Shown: positions 43,716-53,127, counted from the first letter of the stretch. The stretch is DNA of 64,000 nt from Thermobacillus xylanilyticus (GCF_907165215.1 NZ_CAJRAY010000077.1:1-64000), one strand, 5' to 3'. Numbers and translations are program-made. Notes: generated by a model from the letters alone, not told the origin.

Positions 43716-45131
43716 ATGGAGAAGGAATGGACATCGCTCGGCGTGAGGCCGTCGCTGGCCGGACGGCTTAAGGAAGCCGGACTGACCGAACCGGCGCCGG
43801 TGCAGGCGGCGGCAATTCCGGTCATGCTGGAAGGCCGCGACGTCTGCGTCCGGTCGCATACGGGCAGCGGCAAGACGCTGGCCTATCTGCTGCCGGCGCT
43901 GCAGCGGATCGAGACGGACAAGCCGGAACTGCAGGCGCTCGTCATGGCGCCGACGCAGGAACTGGCGATGCAGATCGTGCGCGAGGCCGAACGTTTCGGC
44001 GGCCCGGAAGGCGTGCGCGTGCAGCAGTTGATCGGCGGCGCGTCGGTGAGCCGCCAGATCGACGGGCTGAAGCGCAAGCCGCATCTCGCCGTCGGGACGC
44101 CGGGCAGGCTGCATGAACTGCTCAAGATGCGCAAGCTCAAGCTGCACGGGACGAAGCTGGTCGTGCTGGATGAGGCGGACCAGATGTTCGCGCTCGGCTC
44201 GACGAAGGAGCTGGAGGCGGTGCTGGACGCCGTGCCCGGGGACCGGCAGCTCGCGTTCTTCTCGGCCACGCTGCCGCCGGAGACGTCGGCGCTGGCGGAG
44301 CGGCTGATGCGGGAGCCCGTCCGGATCGATCCGGCTCCGGAGAGCCGCCTGCCCGGTTCGATCCGGCACTATGCGGTGCGTGCGGAACGGCGCGCCCAAT
44401 TCGATACGGCGAAGCGGCTGCTGCATGCGCTGCGCCCGTCATCGGCGCTGATCTTCTTCGATCAGACGGACCAGATCGCGCATTGGGAGGCGCGGCTGCG
44501 GTATGAAGGGTTTGCGGCCGGCGCATTGTACGGCGACGCGGACAAGCTGACCCGGTCACAGACGCTCGACCGGCTGCGGGACGGCCGGCTGCGCATCGTG
44601 CTGACAACGGATGTCGCGGCCCGGGGCATTGACATCCCGGAACTTGAGCTCGTCGTCAGCCTCGGCGTGCCGACGGATGCCGAGCGTTACATCCACCGCG
44701 CCGGGCGAACCGGCCGCATGGGCCGGGAAGGGACGGTCGTCTCGCTGGTCGATCCCCGCGATTGGCCCCGGGTCGGGAAGCTGATGCGCAAGCTCGGCAT
44801 CGCGATCGAGGAGCGCGAGCTGTACGGCGGACAATTGATCGATCCGTCCGAGCGGAAGCGCGATGCGCATTCCCGACCGGCCGCAGGCAAACCCGCCGCG
44901 CGGCGGGCGGAGATGCAGCCGGTCAAGCCGGCCGAAGAGGCGGGAGAGAAGGGAGCGGGCGCAGAAGCGGCGAATGCGGCGGCCCGGCACCGTGCGGCGG
45001 TTTCCCGTCCGGAATCCCGCGCCGGCAAAGGCAAGTCAAGCCGGCGCGAACGCGAACCCGACCGGAAGAACAAAGGGGCTCCGCGGTGGCTGAAGGCGAA
45101 ATGGGAGAGCGAGCGGCAATCGACGAAATGA
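43716..45131 (+). CDS. DEAD-box RNA helicase (YfmL-like)
   Basis: The 471-residue helicase has a Q-motif region (PAPVQAAAIPVML), motif I SHTGSGKT, Ia PTQELAMQI, GG (LIGGASVSRQ), Ib TPGRLHELL, II VLDEADQM, III SAT, and C-terminal motifs IV-VI (IFFDQTDQ, VLTTDVAARGIDIPE, YIHRAGRTGRMG). It resembles B. subtilis YfmL, a ribosome-assembly helicase. The last 100 residues are basic and Ala/Arg/Glu-rich and probably bind RNA non-specifically. GGGAGG precedes the ATG by eight bases. Confidence 0.93.
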   Translation: MEKEWTSLGVRPSLAGRLKEAGLTEPAPVQAAAIPVMLEGRDVCVRSHTGSGKTLAYLLPALQRIETDKPELQALVMAPTQELAMQIVREAERFGGPEGVRVQQLIGGASVSRQIDGLKRKPHLAVGTPGRLHELLKMRKLKLHGTKLVVLDEADQMFALGSTKELEAVLDAVPGDRQLAFFSATLPPETSALAERLMREPVRIDPAPESRLPGSIRHYAVRAERRAQFDTAKRLLHALRPSSALIFFDQTDQIAHWEARLRYEGFAAGALYGDADKLTRSQTLDRLRDGRLRIVLTTDVAARGIDIPELELVVSLGVPTDAERYIHRAGRTGRMGREGTVVSLVDPRDWPRVGKLMRKLGIAIEERELYGGQLIDPSERKRDAHSRPAAGKPAARRAEMQPVKPAEEAGEKGAGAEAANAAARHRAAVSRPESRAGKGKSSRREREPDRKNKGAPRWLKAKWESERQSTK

Positions 45132-45249
45132 CATGATTTTCGCCCTCCCCCCTGAAAAGCTCGAATGGTTCCGAATGTTGTACACGAACGACCCGGCGCG
45201 CTGGTCGGATGATACACACCATTCGATCAGGGAGGAGGATGCAGCAGCG

Positions 45250-46470
45250 ATGCATAGCTCTGCATGGAGAAAAACCGTAATTTCGGCTCTGGCCGTCATG
45301 ACATTATTCGGAGGTGCCGCTTCGGCTTTTGCGGACGGCAAAGGCAAGGGGCATGACAAAGACAACAAGGGACACAACGGCCATTCGCACGAAAAGAAGC
45401 CGTCGGATCGCAAAACTTCGAACGAGATCGTCATCCGGCTGCAGTTCAAAGACGAGCAGGAGATGAAATGGGCACTGGTTCCGATCATGCGTCTGGCTTC
45501 GAAAGGCGTCTTCACCGGCTACGAAGACGGCACGTTCAAGCCGCATCAGACGGTCTCTCGCATCGAGGCGCTGACGGCCGCCGTCCGGATGATGGGGCTG
45601 CGCGAACAGGCCGAGTCTGAAGAAGAAATGCGCACGGAGCTGCATTTCAAGGACGCGAACAAGATCGTCAAGCAGTATCCGTGGGCTGTCGGATATGTGG
45701 CGGTCGCGGTGGAGAACGGGCTGTTCTCCGAAACGGAAGACAAGGTCCATCCCGACAAACCGGCCGACCGGCTGTGGGCGACCATGCTGCTGGTCAAGGC
45801 GCTCGGTCTGGAAGATGAAGCGCAGGCCAAGCATAATGCCTCGCTGCCGTTCCGCGATGCGAAGGACATTCCGGCAGGCGCAGTCGGCTATGTGGCCGTC
45901 GCCATTGAGAAAGGGTTGATCACCGGCTACCAGGACCGCACGTTCAAGCCGAACCGGCCGGTTACGCGGGCCGAACTCGCGGCGCTGCTTGACCGCACGG
46001 ACAGCCAGATTCCGGATGAGCGGACGGTTTCCGGCGTGGTGAAGGCGGCGACGAACGGCGCCATCGTTGTCACCAAGTCGGACAATACCGATGTCGTGCT
46101 GCCGGTCGCTGCCAATGCGTTCATTTTCCGCGGCGGCGCGAAGGTTGATGCTTCCGCCCTGAGAGCGGGCGACAAGGTGTTTGTTCTCACTTACAACGGC
46201 GAGGCGGTGTTCATTGAAGTGACGCAGCCCGCTTCACATTCGAACGCGTTCACGGATGCCGGTATCCTGAATTCGGTCACCTTGAACGCGGAAGGCCGGC
46301 TGTCGACGATTTCGCTGACGAAGAATACCGACAGCGGCACGCTTGCCGTCATTTACAACGTGGCGAAGGACGTCCAGATTGTCGGTGACGCTTCGCAGCT
46401 TACTGCCGGACGTTACATCGAAGTATCCGGCGCGGATTCGACGGTGACGAAGATTACAATCAAAGCTTGA
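45250..46470 (+). CDS. SLH-domain surface protein
   Basis: The 406-residue protein has a signal peptide (about 1-27, ending SAFADG), then a Lys/His/Gly-rich stretch (KGKGHDKDNKGHNGHSHEKK). Three SLH motifs follow (about 75-125, 140-190 and 200-250), of which the first and third are canonical: GVFTGYEDGTFKPHQTVSRIEAL and GLITGYQDRTFKPNRPVTRAELAALL. The last 140 residues form beta-rich repeats (VSGVVKAATNGAIVVTKSDNTDVVLPV). SLH domains bind pyruvylated cell-wall polymers. The ATG at 45250 follows GGAGGAGG by 11 bases; an upstream ATG at 45133 has no signal sequence. Confidence 0.88.
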   Translation: MHSSAWRKTVISALAVMTLFGGAASAFADGKGKGHDKDNKGHNGHSHEKKPSDRKTSNEIVIRLQFKDEQEMKWALVPIMRLASKGVFTGYEDGTFKPHQTVSRIEALTAAVRMMGLREQAESEEEMRTELHFKDANKIVKQYPWAVGYVAVAVENGLFSETEDKVHPDKPADRLWATMLLVKALGLEDEAQAKHNASLPFRDAKDIPAGAVGYVAVAIEKGLITGYQDRTFKPNRPVTRAELAALLDRTDSQIPDERTVSGVVKAATNGAIVVTKSDNTDVVLPVAANAFIFRGGAKVDASALRAGDKVFVLTYNGEAVFIEVTQPASHSNAFTDAGILNSVTLNAEGRLSTISLTKNTDSGTLAVIYNVAKDVQIVGDASQLTAGRYIEVSGADSTVTKITIKA

Positions 46471-46497
46471 GAAAGCTCTCGAGCTGATGGAGTGAAC

Positions 46498-46554
46498 AAG
46501 GGGCTGCCCGTCTGCCGTCCGCCCGCCGCGGACGAAGAAGGTGCAGCCCCTTTT
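46498..46554 (+). terminator. Terminator after the SLH gene
   Basis: AAGGGGCTGC (46498-46507) pairs with GCAGCCCCTT and is followed by TTTTG; inner bases can pair further. Confidence 0.8.
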
Positions 46555-46598
46555 GCCGCGGATCATGCATGGCATGCGGAAGCTTGCGCTTCCATTTT

Positions 46599-46628
46599 TT
46601 GAACCGGATGAACCAAGTCCGGTATAAT
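46599..46628 (+). promoter_or_regulatory. Promoter of the ecsAB-like pair
   Basis: TTGAAC (46599-46604), 18 bases, TATAAT (46623-46628). Transcription would begin only about 20 bases before the chosen start codon. Confidence 0.65.
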
Positions 46629-46652
46629 GTAGGAGACATGGCAGGTGATCAT

Positions 46653-47408
46653 ATGGAGCCGCTTGTCGAGGTTAAGGAGCTGTCGGGCGGTTACAGTCCT
46701 CGTCGGCCCGTGCTGCACGGTTTGACCTTCACGGTCGCGCCGGGTGAGATCGTCGGGCTGATCGGACTCAATGGCGCCGGCAAGAGCACGACGATCCGCC
46801 ATCTGCTCGGGTTGATGGAGCCGTTCGAGGGGACGGTCCGGATCGGCGGCGTCACGCTGGAGGAAGATGCGGAACGGTATCGCCGGTCTTTCGCCTATGT
46901 GCCGGAGACGCCGCTGCTGTTCGACGAACTGACGGTGCAGGAACACTTGCGGCTGACGGCGATGGCCTATGACATCGATGAATCGACATATGTCGAACGG
47001 GCGGAGCGGCTGCTCGGCGAGTTTCGCATGGCGGACAAGCGTTCCGCTTTTGCGGCGCATTTGTCCAAAGGCATGAAGCAGAAAGTGATGATCATGAATG
47101 CGCTGCTCGCCGCGCCGCCGCTCTATATCATTGACGAGCCGTTCCTCGGGCTCGATCCGCTCGCCATGCGGTCGCTGCTCGAACGGCTGAACGAGGAGAA
47201 ACGCTCCGGCTCCGCCATCCTGATGAGCTCCCACATCCTGTCGACGCTCGAAGCGTACTGCGACCGCTATCTGCTGCTTCACGACGGGCGGCTGCTCGCT
47301 TCGGGCACGCTTGAAACCTTAAGGGAAATGGCCGGAATGCCCGGCGCGTCGCTCGAACGGTTGTTTTTCCGGTTCATCGCCCCGGAAAGGAATGCGTATG
47401 GAAGCTGA
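46653..47408 (+). CDS. ecsA: ABC transporter ATP-binding protein (EcsA-like)
   Basis: The 251-residue ATPase has Walker A GLNGAGKST, Q-loop region FAYVPETPLLFDELT, signature LSKGMKQKV, Walker B LYIIDEPFLGLD and the switch His in LMSSHIL. The PETPLL and LSKGMKQKVM variants and the partner gene match EcsA of B. subtilis, which with EcsB influences secretion and regulated proteolysis. The ATG at 46653 begins family sequence (VEVKELSGGYS); an in-frame ATG at 46638 sits two bases after AGGAG. Confidence 0.9.
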   Translation: MEPLVEVKELSGGYSPRRPVLHGLTFTVAPGEIVGLIGLNGAGKSTTIRHLLGLMEPFEGTVRIGGVTLEEDAERYRRSFAYVPETPLLFDELTVQEHLRLTAMAYDIDESTYVERAERLLGEFRMADKRSAFAAHLSKGMKQKVMIMNALLAAPPLYIIDEPFLGLDPLAMRSLLERLNEEKRSGSAILMSSHILSTLEAYCDRYLLLHDGRLLASGTLETLREMAGMPGASLERLFFRFIAPERNAYGS

Positions 47409-48636
47409 TTTGGAGGCGCTGCGCCGCAAGCGGGCGGAAGCATGGCGCAAGGCCGTGACTCCCTATGTCCGCGACATGGCGCGGAGCGGGTTTCCCTCGG
47501 TCGCGGTGCTGGCTGCGCTTGCGGCCTTGAGCGGCTATACGGCGTTTCTGGAAAATGTCCCGCCGGGTTTCCCGATAGCCGCCGTCGGAGCGGCGCTCAT
47601 GACGCTGCTGCTCGTCCGGTCGCCGCTGCGCACCCATCTGCGGCCGGCGGACGCCGTCTTCCTGATGCCGCGCGAGCATGAGATGGAGCGGTACATGAAG
47701 GCCGCCAGGCGGAGCGGGTACCTCTCCGGCAGCGCGCTGACGCTCGCCGTCTGGCTGCTCTACGCGCCGCTCTACGGTCAGAGCGGCGCACCGACGGGGG
47801 CGGCTGCGCTCGTCCCTGCGCTGCTCGTCCTGAAGGCGGCGAATGACGCCGGCGCCTGGCAGGAGCGCCGCATGGCCCGCGAGACTGCGCGGCGGCTGTG
47901 CCGGCTGCTTCGCACGGCGCTGACGCTGGCGGCGGTCTGCGCGCTGCTTACGAAGCCGCTCATTGCCGCGCTCGGCTTTGCGGCCGCGGCCGCCGCGCTT
48001 CAGGCTGCCGTCTGCTGGCTGCCGGCCAGGCACCGGTTCCCGTGGCAGCGGCTGTTCGATGAAGAAGCGCGGACGCGGCGGCGATACGAGCGGTTTTTCC
48101 GCTCGTTCACCGATCTGCCGTCGGAGGCGGAAGCGCCGGCCCGGCGGCCGTATGCGGCCTGGATCGCCGGTTATATTCGGCACAGCCGGGTAAATACATA
48201 CTTGATGCTTTATACGTTGACGCTCGTTCGCACCGACATCGGCGGCATGTTGATCCGGCTGACCGCCGTCGGCGCGCTGGCCGGCGCGGTCACCGGCGCA
48301 AGCGGAGCCCTGGCGGGCTGGGCGGGGGCGCTTGTCTCCTGGCTGTTCGCGCTGGCGGCCGGGGTGCAGGCGGGAACGGTGCGCCATGCGCACCGGCATG
48401 CGGTGTGGCGGCACCTGTACCCGCTCCCCGAGGCCGGGCGCAGGCGCGCCGCCGTGCGCGTCGCAGCGGCCGCGCACTTCGCCGGCGCCGTGCCGCTCGG
48501 CCTCGCCGCCGGGCTGTCTGCGGCGCTTGACGGCCGGTACGCGCCGGCCCTGGCGGCGCTGGCCGGCTGCCTGGCGCTCGTGCCGGCGACGGCGTTCCGT
48601 CTGCGCCGGAAAATGGAGCGGGAGGCGGCGGAGTAG
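47398..48636 (+). CDS. ecsB: ABC transporter permease (EcsB-like)
   Basis: The 412-residue membrane protein opens with DLEALRRKRAEAWRKAVTPYVRDMARSGFP, as EcsB proteins do, and has about ten hydrophobic segments with many Ala/Leu/Arg residues. It overlaps the ATPase gene by 11 bases. The ATG at 47398 is seven bases after GGAAAGG. It would form the membrane part of the Ecs exporter. Composition is extremely GC- and Ala-rich in the last third, making helix boundaries uncertain. Confidence 0.82.
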   Translation: MEADLEALRRKRAEAWRKAVTPYVRDMARSGFPSVAVLAALAALSGYTAFLENVPPGFPIAAVGAALMTLLLVRSPLRTHLRPADAVFLMPREHEMERYMKAARRSGYLSGSALTLAVWLLYAPLYGQSGAPTGAAALVPALLVLKAANDAGAWQERRMARETARRLCRLLRTALTLAAVCALLTKPLIAALGFAAAAAALQAAVCWLPARHRFPWQRLFDEEARTRRRYERFFRSFTDLPSEAEAPARRPYAAWIAGYIRHSRVNTYLMLYTLTLVRTDIGGMLIRLTAVGALAGAVTGASGALAGWAGALVSWLFALAAGVQAGTVRHAHRHAVWRHLYPLPEAGRRRAAVRVAAAAHFAGAVPLGLAAGLSAALDGRYAPALAALAGCLALVPATAFRLRRKMEREAAE

Positions 48637-48674
48637 ACGCGCGGCCCGGCCCGTCCGGGGCCGGGCGCAATGTT

Positions 48675-48768
48675 CCGTTAACGGGGCCAGCCGCCGCGCG
48701 CGGGAAGTCGGCAAGAAATGCCGTTATAAGGGGAAGCGGGCCAAATAACGGCACGAAACGCCGTTATT
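48675..48768. repeat. GCCGTTAT inverted-repeat cluster
   Basis: CCGTTAACGG (48675-48684) is palindromic. TGCCGTTAT (48719-48727) pairs with ATAACGGCA (48745-48753). AATAACGGC (48744-48752) also pairs with GCCGTTATT (48760-48768), so two mutually exclusive hairpins share the middle arm. The 245-bp gap between ecsB and the aminopeptidase gene holds nothing else that I can recognise; a diverged GCCGTT follows near 48811. Confidence 0.55.
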
Positions 48769-48881
48769 GAACCCGGCGAAGGGGCAAACTGGCGATTGAC
48801 GGCGCCAGATGCCGTTCATCACCGCGCCGGCCGGATCACCGTCAACGAACATATCCAGAAACATGGCAAGGAGGCGTTCAC

Positions 48882-49949
48882 ATGCGCGATCCGCGAGTGG
48901 AACAGTTGGCCAAGGTGCTCGTCGGCCATTCGATCAAGGCGAAGCCCGGCGAGAAGGTGCTGATCATCGGTGCCGCCGAGACGGCGCCGCTGATCAAGGA
49001 GACGTACCGCCAGGTGCTGCGGGCGGGGGCCCATCCGATTCTGCAGGTGGGCCTTGCGGAGCTGGACAAAATCTTCTTCGACGAAGCAAGCGACGCGCAG
49101 CTTCAGGACATCGAAGTGATGGAATGGCTGTATCATCGGGCGGACGCCGTCATCCGCATTCTCGGCGGCGCCAACAACAAGGAGCTGACCGGCGTCGACC
49201 CGCAGAAACTGACCGCCCGCCGGCGCGCGACGGCGAAGCTGTCCGAATATTTGATGAAAGGCGGCGCGCGCTGGGTGTTGACGATGTTCCCGACGCAGGC
49301 GCAGGCGCAGGACGCCGAAATGTCGCTGGAGGAATACGAAGACTTCGTCTTCTCGGCGACCAACGTCGACTATGCGGAAATGGAGCGCTCGATGAAACAG
49401 GCGGCCGAGCGGTTCGACCGCGCGAGCAAAGTGCGGATCGTCGGCAAGGAGACGGATCTGACCGTCGACATCGCGGGCCGCAAAGGCATCGTCTGCGCCG
49501 GGGAGCACAATGTGCCGGACGGCGAAATCTTCTATTCGCCGAACCATCTGCTCACCGAAGGCCATATTTACTATGATTGGCCGACCGTCTACAACGGCCG
49601 CGAGATCAGCGGCATCCGGCTCGTGTTCGAGAAGGGCCGCGTGACCCGGGCGTCCGCCGAGAAAGGCGAGGACGCGCTGCTGGCTGCGCTCGACACGGAC
49701 GAAGGGGCGCGCTACCTCGGCGAGCTCGGCATCGGCATGAACTTCGGCATTACGCGTCCGACGAAGGACATCCTGTTCGACGAGAAAATCGGCGGCTCCG
49801 TCCATCTCGCGCTCGGCCGCGCCTACGAGGAAGCGGGCGGCGGCAACCAATCCGCCATCCACTGGGACATGGTGAAAAACCTGAAAGACGGCGGCGAGAT
49901 CTACCTCGACGGCGAATTGGTGCAGAAGGACGGCAAGTGGCTGTTCTGA
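48882..49949 (+). CDS. M29-family aminopeptidase
   Basis: The 355-residue metallopeptidase resembles AmpS/T of Bacillales and thermophiles. It has an N-terminal domain starting LAKVLVGHSIKAKPGEKVLIIGA, the metal-binding segments GEHNVPDGEIFYSP (Glu), HIYYDWPTVYNG, LGELGIGMN (Glu), and the C-terminal HLALGRAYEEAGGGNQSAIHWDMVKNL with conserved His and Asp. It removes N-terminal residues from peptides using two metal ions. CAAGGAGG precedes the ATG by seven bases, and a bidirectional terminator follows. Confidence 0.93.
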   Translation: MRDPRVEQLAKVLVGHSIKAKPGEKVLIIGAAETAPLIKETYRQVLRAGAHPILQVGLAELDKIFFDEASDAQLQDIEVMEWLYHRADAVIRILGGANNKELTGVDPQKLTARRRATAKLSEYLMKGGARWVLTMFPTQAQAQDAEMSLEEYEDFVFSATNVDYAEMERSMKQAAERFDRASKVRIVGKETDLTVDIAGRKGIVCAGEHNVPDGEIFYSPNHLLTEGHIYYDWPTVYNGREISGIRLVFEKGRVTRASAEKGEDALLAALDTDEGARYLGELGIGMNFGITRPTKDILFDEKIGGSVHLALGRAYEEAGGGNQSAIHWDMVKNLKDGGEIYLDGELVQKDGKWLF

Positions 49950-49970
49950 TCCCCCCATCCGGCAAACATG

Positions 49971-50025
49971 AAACCCGCGGTGAGCGGAGCTTGCAACGAA
50001 TGCAATGCGCCGTCCCGCGGGTTTT
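49971..50025. terminator. Bidirectional terminator
   Basis: AAACCCGCGG and CCGCGGGTTT(TT) pair across a 34-base loop between two convergent genes. Confidence 0.75.
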
Positions 50026-50045
50026 TGCGTTTACGTAATGAAGTT

Positions 50046-51353
50046 TCAAGCCCGGCCTTCCTTGACGTCGAGCACGGCCCGATGAATCGTGTCAAACAAC
50101 TCCTCAATATGCTCTTCTTCGATGCACGAGAACGCGACGCGCAGATCCGTCTCGCCCAGCGCGATCGTGCCGACGCCATAGGCGTCGAGCAGCCGCTTCC
50201 GCACCTGCTCGGCGGAAACGCCGTTCAGCTTCAGGCACATGAAGTATCCGGAGTTGAACGGGTAATAGTCCCACGCGCCCGCGTACCGGCCGCTGTCGAG
50301 CAGCTCTTTCACGCGGTTTGCGCGCCCCTTCATGATGTTGTACTTCTCGAGCTTCTGCGTGTCGAACTCCGGCGACTGCAGCGCGCGCAGCACGAACGTC
50401 TGCGAAGGATGCGGACCGCTCGAAATCGTGGCGCGGATGATGCCGAGCGTCTTCTGCTCCAGGGCGTCGAGCAGCGCTTCGGACTCCGACGCGAACGTAA
50501 TGAATCCGACACGGAAGCCCCAGACATATTCTTCCTTCGTGGCTCCGTCGACTTTCACGGGCAGGACGCGGGGGTGCAGACCGGCCAGCTTGCCGAACAG
50601 CGATTCGTGCAGCGAATCCTCGAAGAACAAGGCGAAATAGGCGTCGTCCGTCACGGCCACGACGTTTACGCCGGCTTCGGCCGCGTCCCGGATGGCGGCG
50701 ACGATCTCGTCCCCCTCTTCGCGGGTCGGCGTGTATCCCGTCGGATTGTTCGGGAAGTTCAGGATGACGATCGCCTTGCCGCTGCGGTTCCTGCAGGACA
50801 GAAGCGCGTCGCGCAGCCCGGCGCTGTTGAACTTGTTCCGCTCGTCGTACAGCGGATAATGCACAATCTCGGCGCCGCGGCGGATGCCGAAGGTCAGCTC
50901 GTAGTTCTCCCAATTTTTATCGGGGATGATCACCGCGTCGCCCGGGCCGGCGAACAGGTCGGCGACGATGCTGAGGCCGTGCGTGAGCGCGTTCGTCGCG
51001 ATCGGCAGGCCGAACGACTTGCCCGCGAGCGACGGATTGTCCTTCAGCATCTTCTCGCGCCATGCCTTGCGCAGGTCGGGTTTGCCGGCCGGCGGGGCAT
51101 AGTCGTACAGATCCTTCGGTTCATATTCGGAGAGCGTCCGCTGGATGACGTCGAGGTGCATCGGCACCCCCTTCTCCAGCGCGATGCCGATCGTCGCGTT
51201 GAAGCGGTTCGCCTTCGCGCGCGCCTCTGCAGACTGGCTCAGAATCCCTACTTTCGGAAAATAGATCGCCCGTCCCAAATCCGACAACATGGCATAAACG
51301 TGGGCGTTCTCGCGTTCAATCGTCTCATTCAGTTGTCTGGCTTGCGGATTCAT
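50046..51353 (-). CDS. Class I/II PLP-dependent aminotransferase
   Basis: The 435-residue protein has fold-type I features: APPAGKPDLRKAWREK, the cofactor region TNALTHGLSIVADLFAGPGDAVIIPD, NFPNNPTGY, VTDDAYFALFF and the Schiff-base Lys in VKVDGATKEEYVWGFRVGF. It is an atypical subgroup with GATKEE in place of the common SFSK. The amino donor and acceptor are unknown. The ATG at 51353 follows GAGGA; a TTG at 51359 is also in frame. No metabolic partner gene is adjacent. Confidence 0.85.
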   Translation of the reverse strand: MNPQARQLNETIERENAHVYAMLSDLGRAIYFPKVGILSQSAEARAKANRFNATIGIALEKGVPMHLDVIQRTLSEYEPKDLYDYAPPAGKPDLRKAWREKMLKDNPSLAGKSFGLPIATNALTHGLSIVADLFAGPGDAVIIPDKNWENYELTFGIRRGAEIVHYPLYDERNKFNSAGLRDALLSCRNRSGKAIVILNFPNNPTGYTPTREEGDEIVAAIRDAAEAGVNVVAVTDDAYFALFFEDSLHESLFGKLAGLHPRVLPVKVDGATKEEYVWGFRVGFITFASESEALLDALEQKTLGIIRATISSGPHPSQTFVLRALQSPEFDTQKLEKYNIMKGRANRVKELLDSGRYAGAWDYYPFNSGYFMCLKLNGVSAEQVRKRLLDAYGVGTIALGETDLRVAFSCIEEEHIEELFDTIHRAVLDVKEGRA

Positions 51354-51567
51354 GGTCAATCGTTCCTCGCATCCTTTCCGTAGAAGCTGTCGTCCGGGCA
51401 GCCGGACAACGTCCGATGCCGAATATTATAACATCCCGGATGCCCGAAACGCCATGAATTTCCGAACAATGGCCCGCGGTTTTCCCCGGACCGGTTGTGT
51501 TGCGCGCCGTTTTGCGGCTGATGTATGATGGGTTCAGAACGATGCGGACATGAAATGAGGTGGCCAC

Positions 51568-52353
51568 ATGCTGAAACTGTCACCGAATTCGCTTGTGCTG
51601 CTGCCGGCGCTGGCCAAAATCAGCTGTGAGCCGAACTGGCGCTGGCAGAAACGGGAGAAGCCGATGCCCAATTACGATCTGTTCTACGTCTGGAGCGGCC
51701 AGGGATGGCTGGAACTGAACGACAAGACGTACGAGATCGGCAAGGGCAGCTGCTTCCTGTTCCGTCCGGGCGATCACCCGACCGCGACGCACAATCCGCA
51801 GAAGCCGCTCGTGCTGACCTATATCCATTTCGATGTAACGGAACCGGTCGAGATCATTCCGAAATCGTACCGGGTGCTTCAGGAGACGGTCGAGTTCGAA
51901 CATCTGCTGTCCCGGTATGTACGCATGTTCCTCATCAAGACTTACGCTGCCGAGGAAGAAGCGCGGCTCATCCTCAAATTGCTGCTTATCCATCTGCTGC
52001 GCGAGGACTACGGCCAGCCGCCCGAGAAAAAAGCAAGCAATCATCTGACCGAGACGATTCACGAGATCGCGAACTACATCCGCCAGCATCCGGGCATGCA
52101 GCACCGCGTCGAGGATCTCGCGAGACGCGCCAACCTGTCGCCGCGCTATTTCGCGATCAAGTTCAAGGAGCTCACCGGCATGTCGGTGCAGCAGTTCCTG
52201 ATCCGCTCCCGGATCGAACGCGCGCAGCATCTTCTGATGCACACCGGGATGAATGTGACGGAAGTGGCGGATGCGCTCGGGTATCGGGACATCTTTTTCT
52301 TCAGCAGGCAGTTCAAACAATATACGGGCAAGAGTCCGTCGGAAGTCCGGTAA
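51568..52353 (+). CDS. AraC family transcriptional regulator
   Basis: The 261-residue regulator has an N-terminal cupin sensor (about 20-95: YDLFYVWSGQGWLELNDKTYEIGKGSCFLFRPGDHP). The C-terminal double helix-turn-helix (about 160-258) contains VEDLARRANLSPRYFAIKFKELTGMSVQQFL and VTEVADALGYRDIFFFSRQFKQYTGKSPSEVR. The cupin type suggests sugar or related ligands. No sugar-transport genes lie nearby, so targets are unknown. The ATG at 51568 follows GAGGTGG. Confidence 0.92.
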   Translation: MLKLSPNSLVLLPALAKISCEPNWRWQKREKPMPNYDLFYVWSGQGWLELNDKTYEIGKGSCFLFRPGDHPTATHNPQKPLVLTYIHFDVTEPVEIIPKSYRVLQETVEFEHLLSRYVRMFLIKTYAAEEEARLILKLLLIHLLREDYGQPPEKKASNHLTETIHEIANYIRQHPGMQHRVEDLARRANLSPRYFAIKFKELTGMSVQQFLIRSRIERAQHLLMHTGMNVTEVADALGYRDIFFFSRQFKQYTGKSPSEVR

Positions 52354-52356
52354 CGT

Positions 52357-52396
52357 AAGCCGTCCGCCGCAATCCCGCAGGCAGGCGGCTTTATTG
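52357..52396. terminator. Hairpin between convergent genes
   Basis: AAGCCGTCCGCC and GGCAGGCGGCTT pair with one mismatch and one G-T pair around a short loop; TATTG follows on the plus side. Confidence 0.6.
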
Positions 52397-53011
52397 TTGC
52401 GGCGCGCCCGGGCGGTACCGCTCCATCAGACCGGCTGTCTCCCGATCGAGCGGAAGTCCGCGCTCCAACAGTCCGGCGGTAACCGCCGAACGTGCCTTGT
52501 CCGACAAGTTCTGGCCGAATTTGAACTTGGCGGTGATGGAACTCGGCACGAGTTTCAGGACGGCGACGCTTTTCAGCCGCGGTGCGTAGCGCGGATCGTC
52601 CGGACGGATCGGTTCATAACCGCCTTCCGGCTGCAGTTTCTTCATCATCGCTTCGAGGGCCATGGCTTTCTCCGCAATGTCCTCGACGATTTCGATGCGG
52701 CCCGCGATCAGCACCGATTTGAAATAGGCCGACGCCGGACAGGCCATGACCGGATCGGTAAAATAGGACGGAATGATCGCATACTCCCTGGCGACGGCGA
52801 AGGCCGCGTGCGGATTGCTGCGGATCGCGTCCATTTTGTCTCCGGCCCGGCTTCCGTGGAAGTAGACCGCACCGTCCGCATACACGAAATTGAGCGGCGT
52901 GATGCTCGGCCGTCCGTCCGGGCGGACCGCCGACAGAAAGCCGAAGCTCGATTCCTCCAGAAACTGCTCGATTTCCCGTTGATCCGTCATTTCAAATTCC
53001 CGTCTTCTCAT
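52391..53011 (-). CDS. Pyridoxamine 5'-phosphate oxidase-like flavin protein
   Basis: The 206-residue protein has the split-barrel pattern of PNPOx-like proteins: EIEQFLEESSFGFLSAVRPDGRPSITPLNFVYADGAVYFHGSRAGDKMDAIRSNPHAAFAV, then YFKSVLIAGRIEIVED. It likely binds FMN. The family includes heme-related and nitroimidazole-type oxidoreductases, so true PNPOx activity is not implied. It is divergent from a MocR/PdxR-type regulator, which makes regulation of this gene by PLP status plausible. GGGGGATTCCGG precedes the ATG at 53011. Confidence 0.82.
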   Translation of the reverse strand: MRRREFEMTDQREIEQFLEESSFGFLSAVRPDGRPSITPLNFVYADGAVYFHGSRAGDKMDAIRSNPHAAFAVAREYAIIPSYFTDPVMACPASAYFKSVLIAGRIEIVEDIAEKAMALEAMMKKLQPEGGYEPIRPDDPRYAPRLKSVAVLKLVPSSITAKFKFGQNLSDKARSAVTAGLLERGLPLDRETAGLMERYRPGAPQQ

Positions 53012-53054
53012 TCCGGAATCCCCCTTTCATGTGAAATCGATCATAAACTGACGA

Positions 53055-53083
53055 TTGACAGAACAAAAGTGCCATTTCATAGT
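53055..53083 (+). promoter_or_regulatory. Promoter of the MocR-type regulator
   Basis: TTGACA (53055-53060), exactly 17 bases and CATAGT (53078-53083) lie in the 116-bp gap between the divergent genes. Short direct elements (ATCATAAACTGACG) nearby may be regulator sites, but no clear repeat pair was found. Confidence 0.6.
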
Positions 53084-53127
53084 GAGAAGAACAGGTCCAT
53101 TTTCAAAGGGTGTCGGGGGGAAACGAA

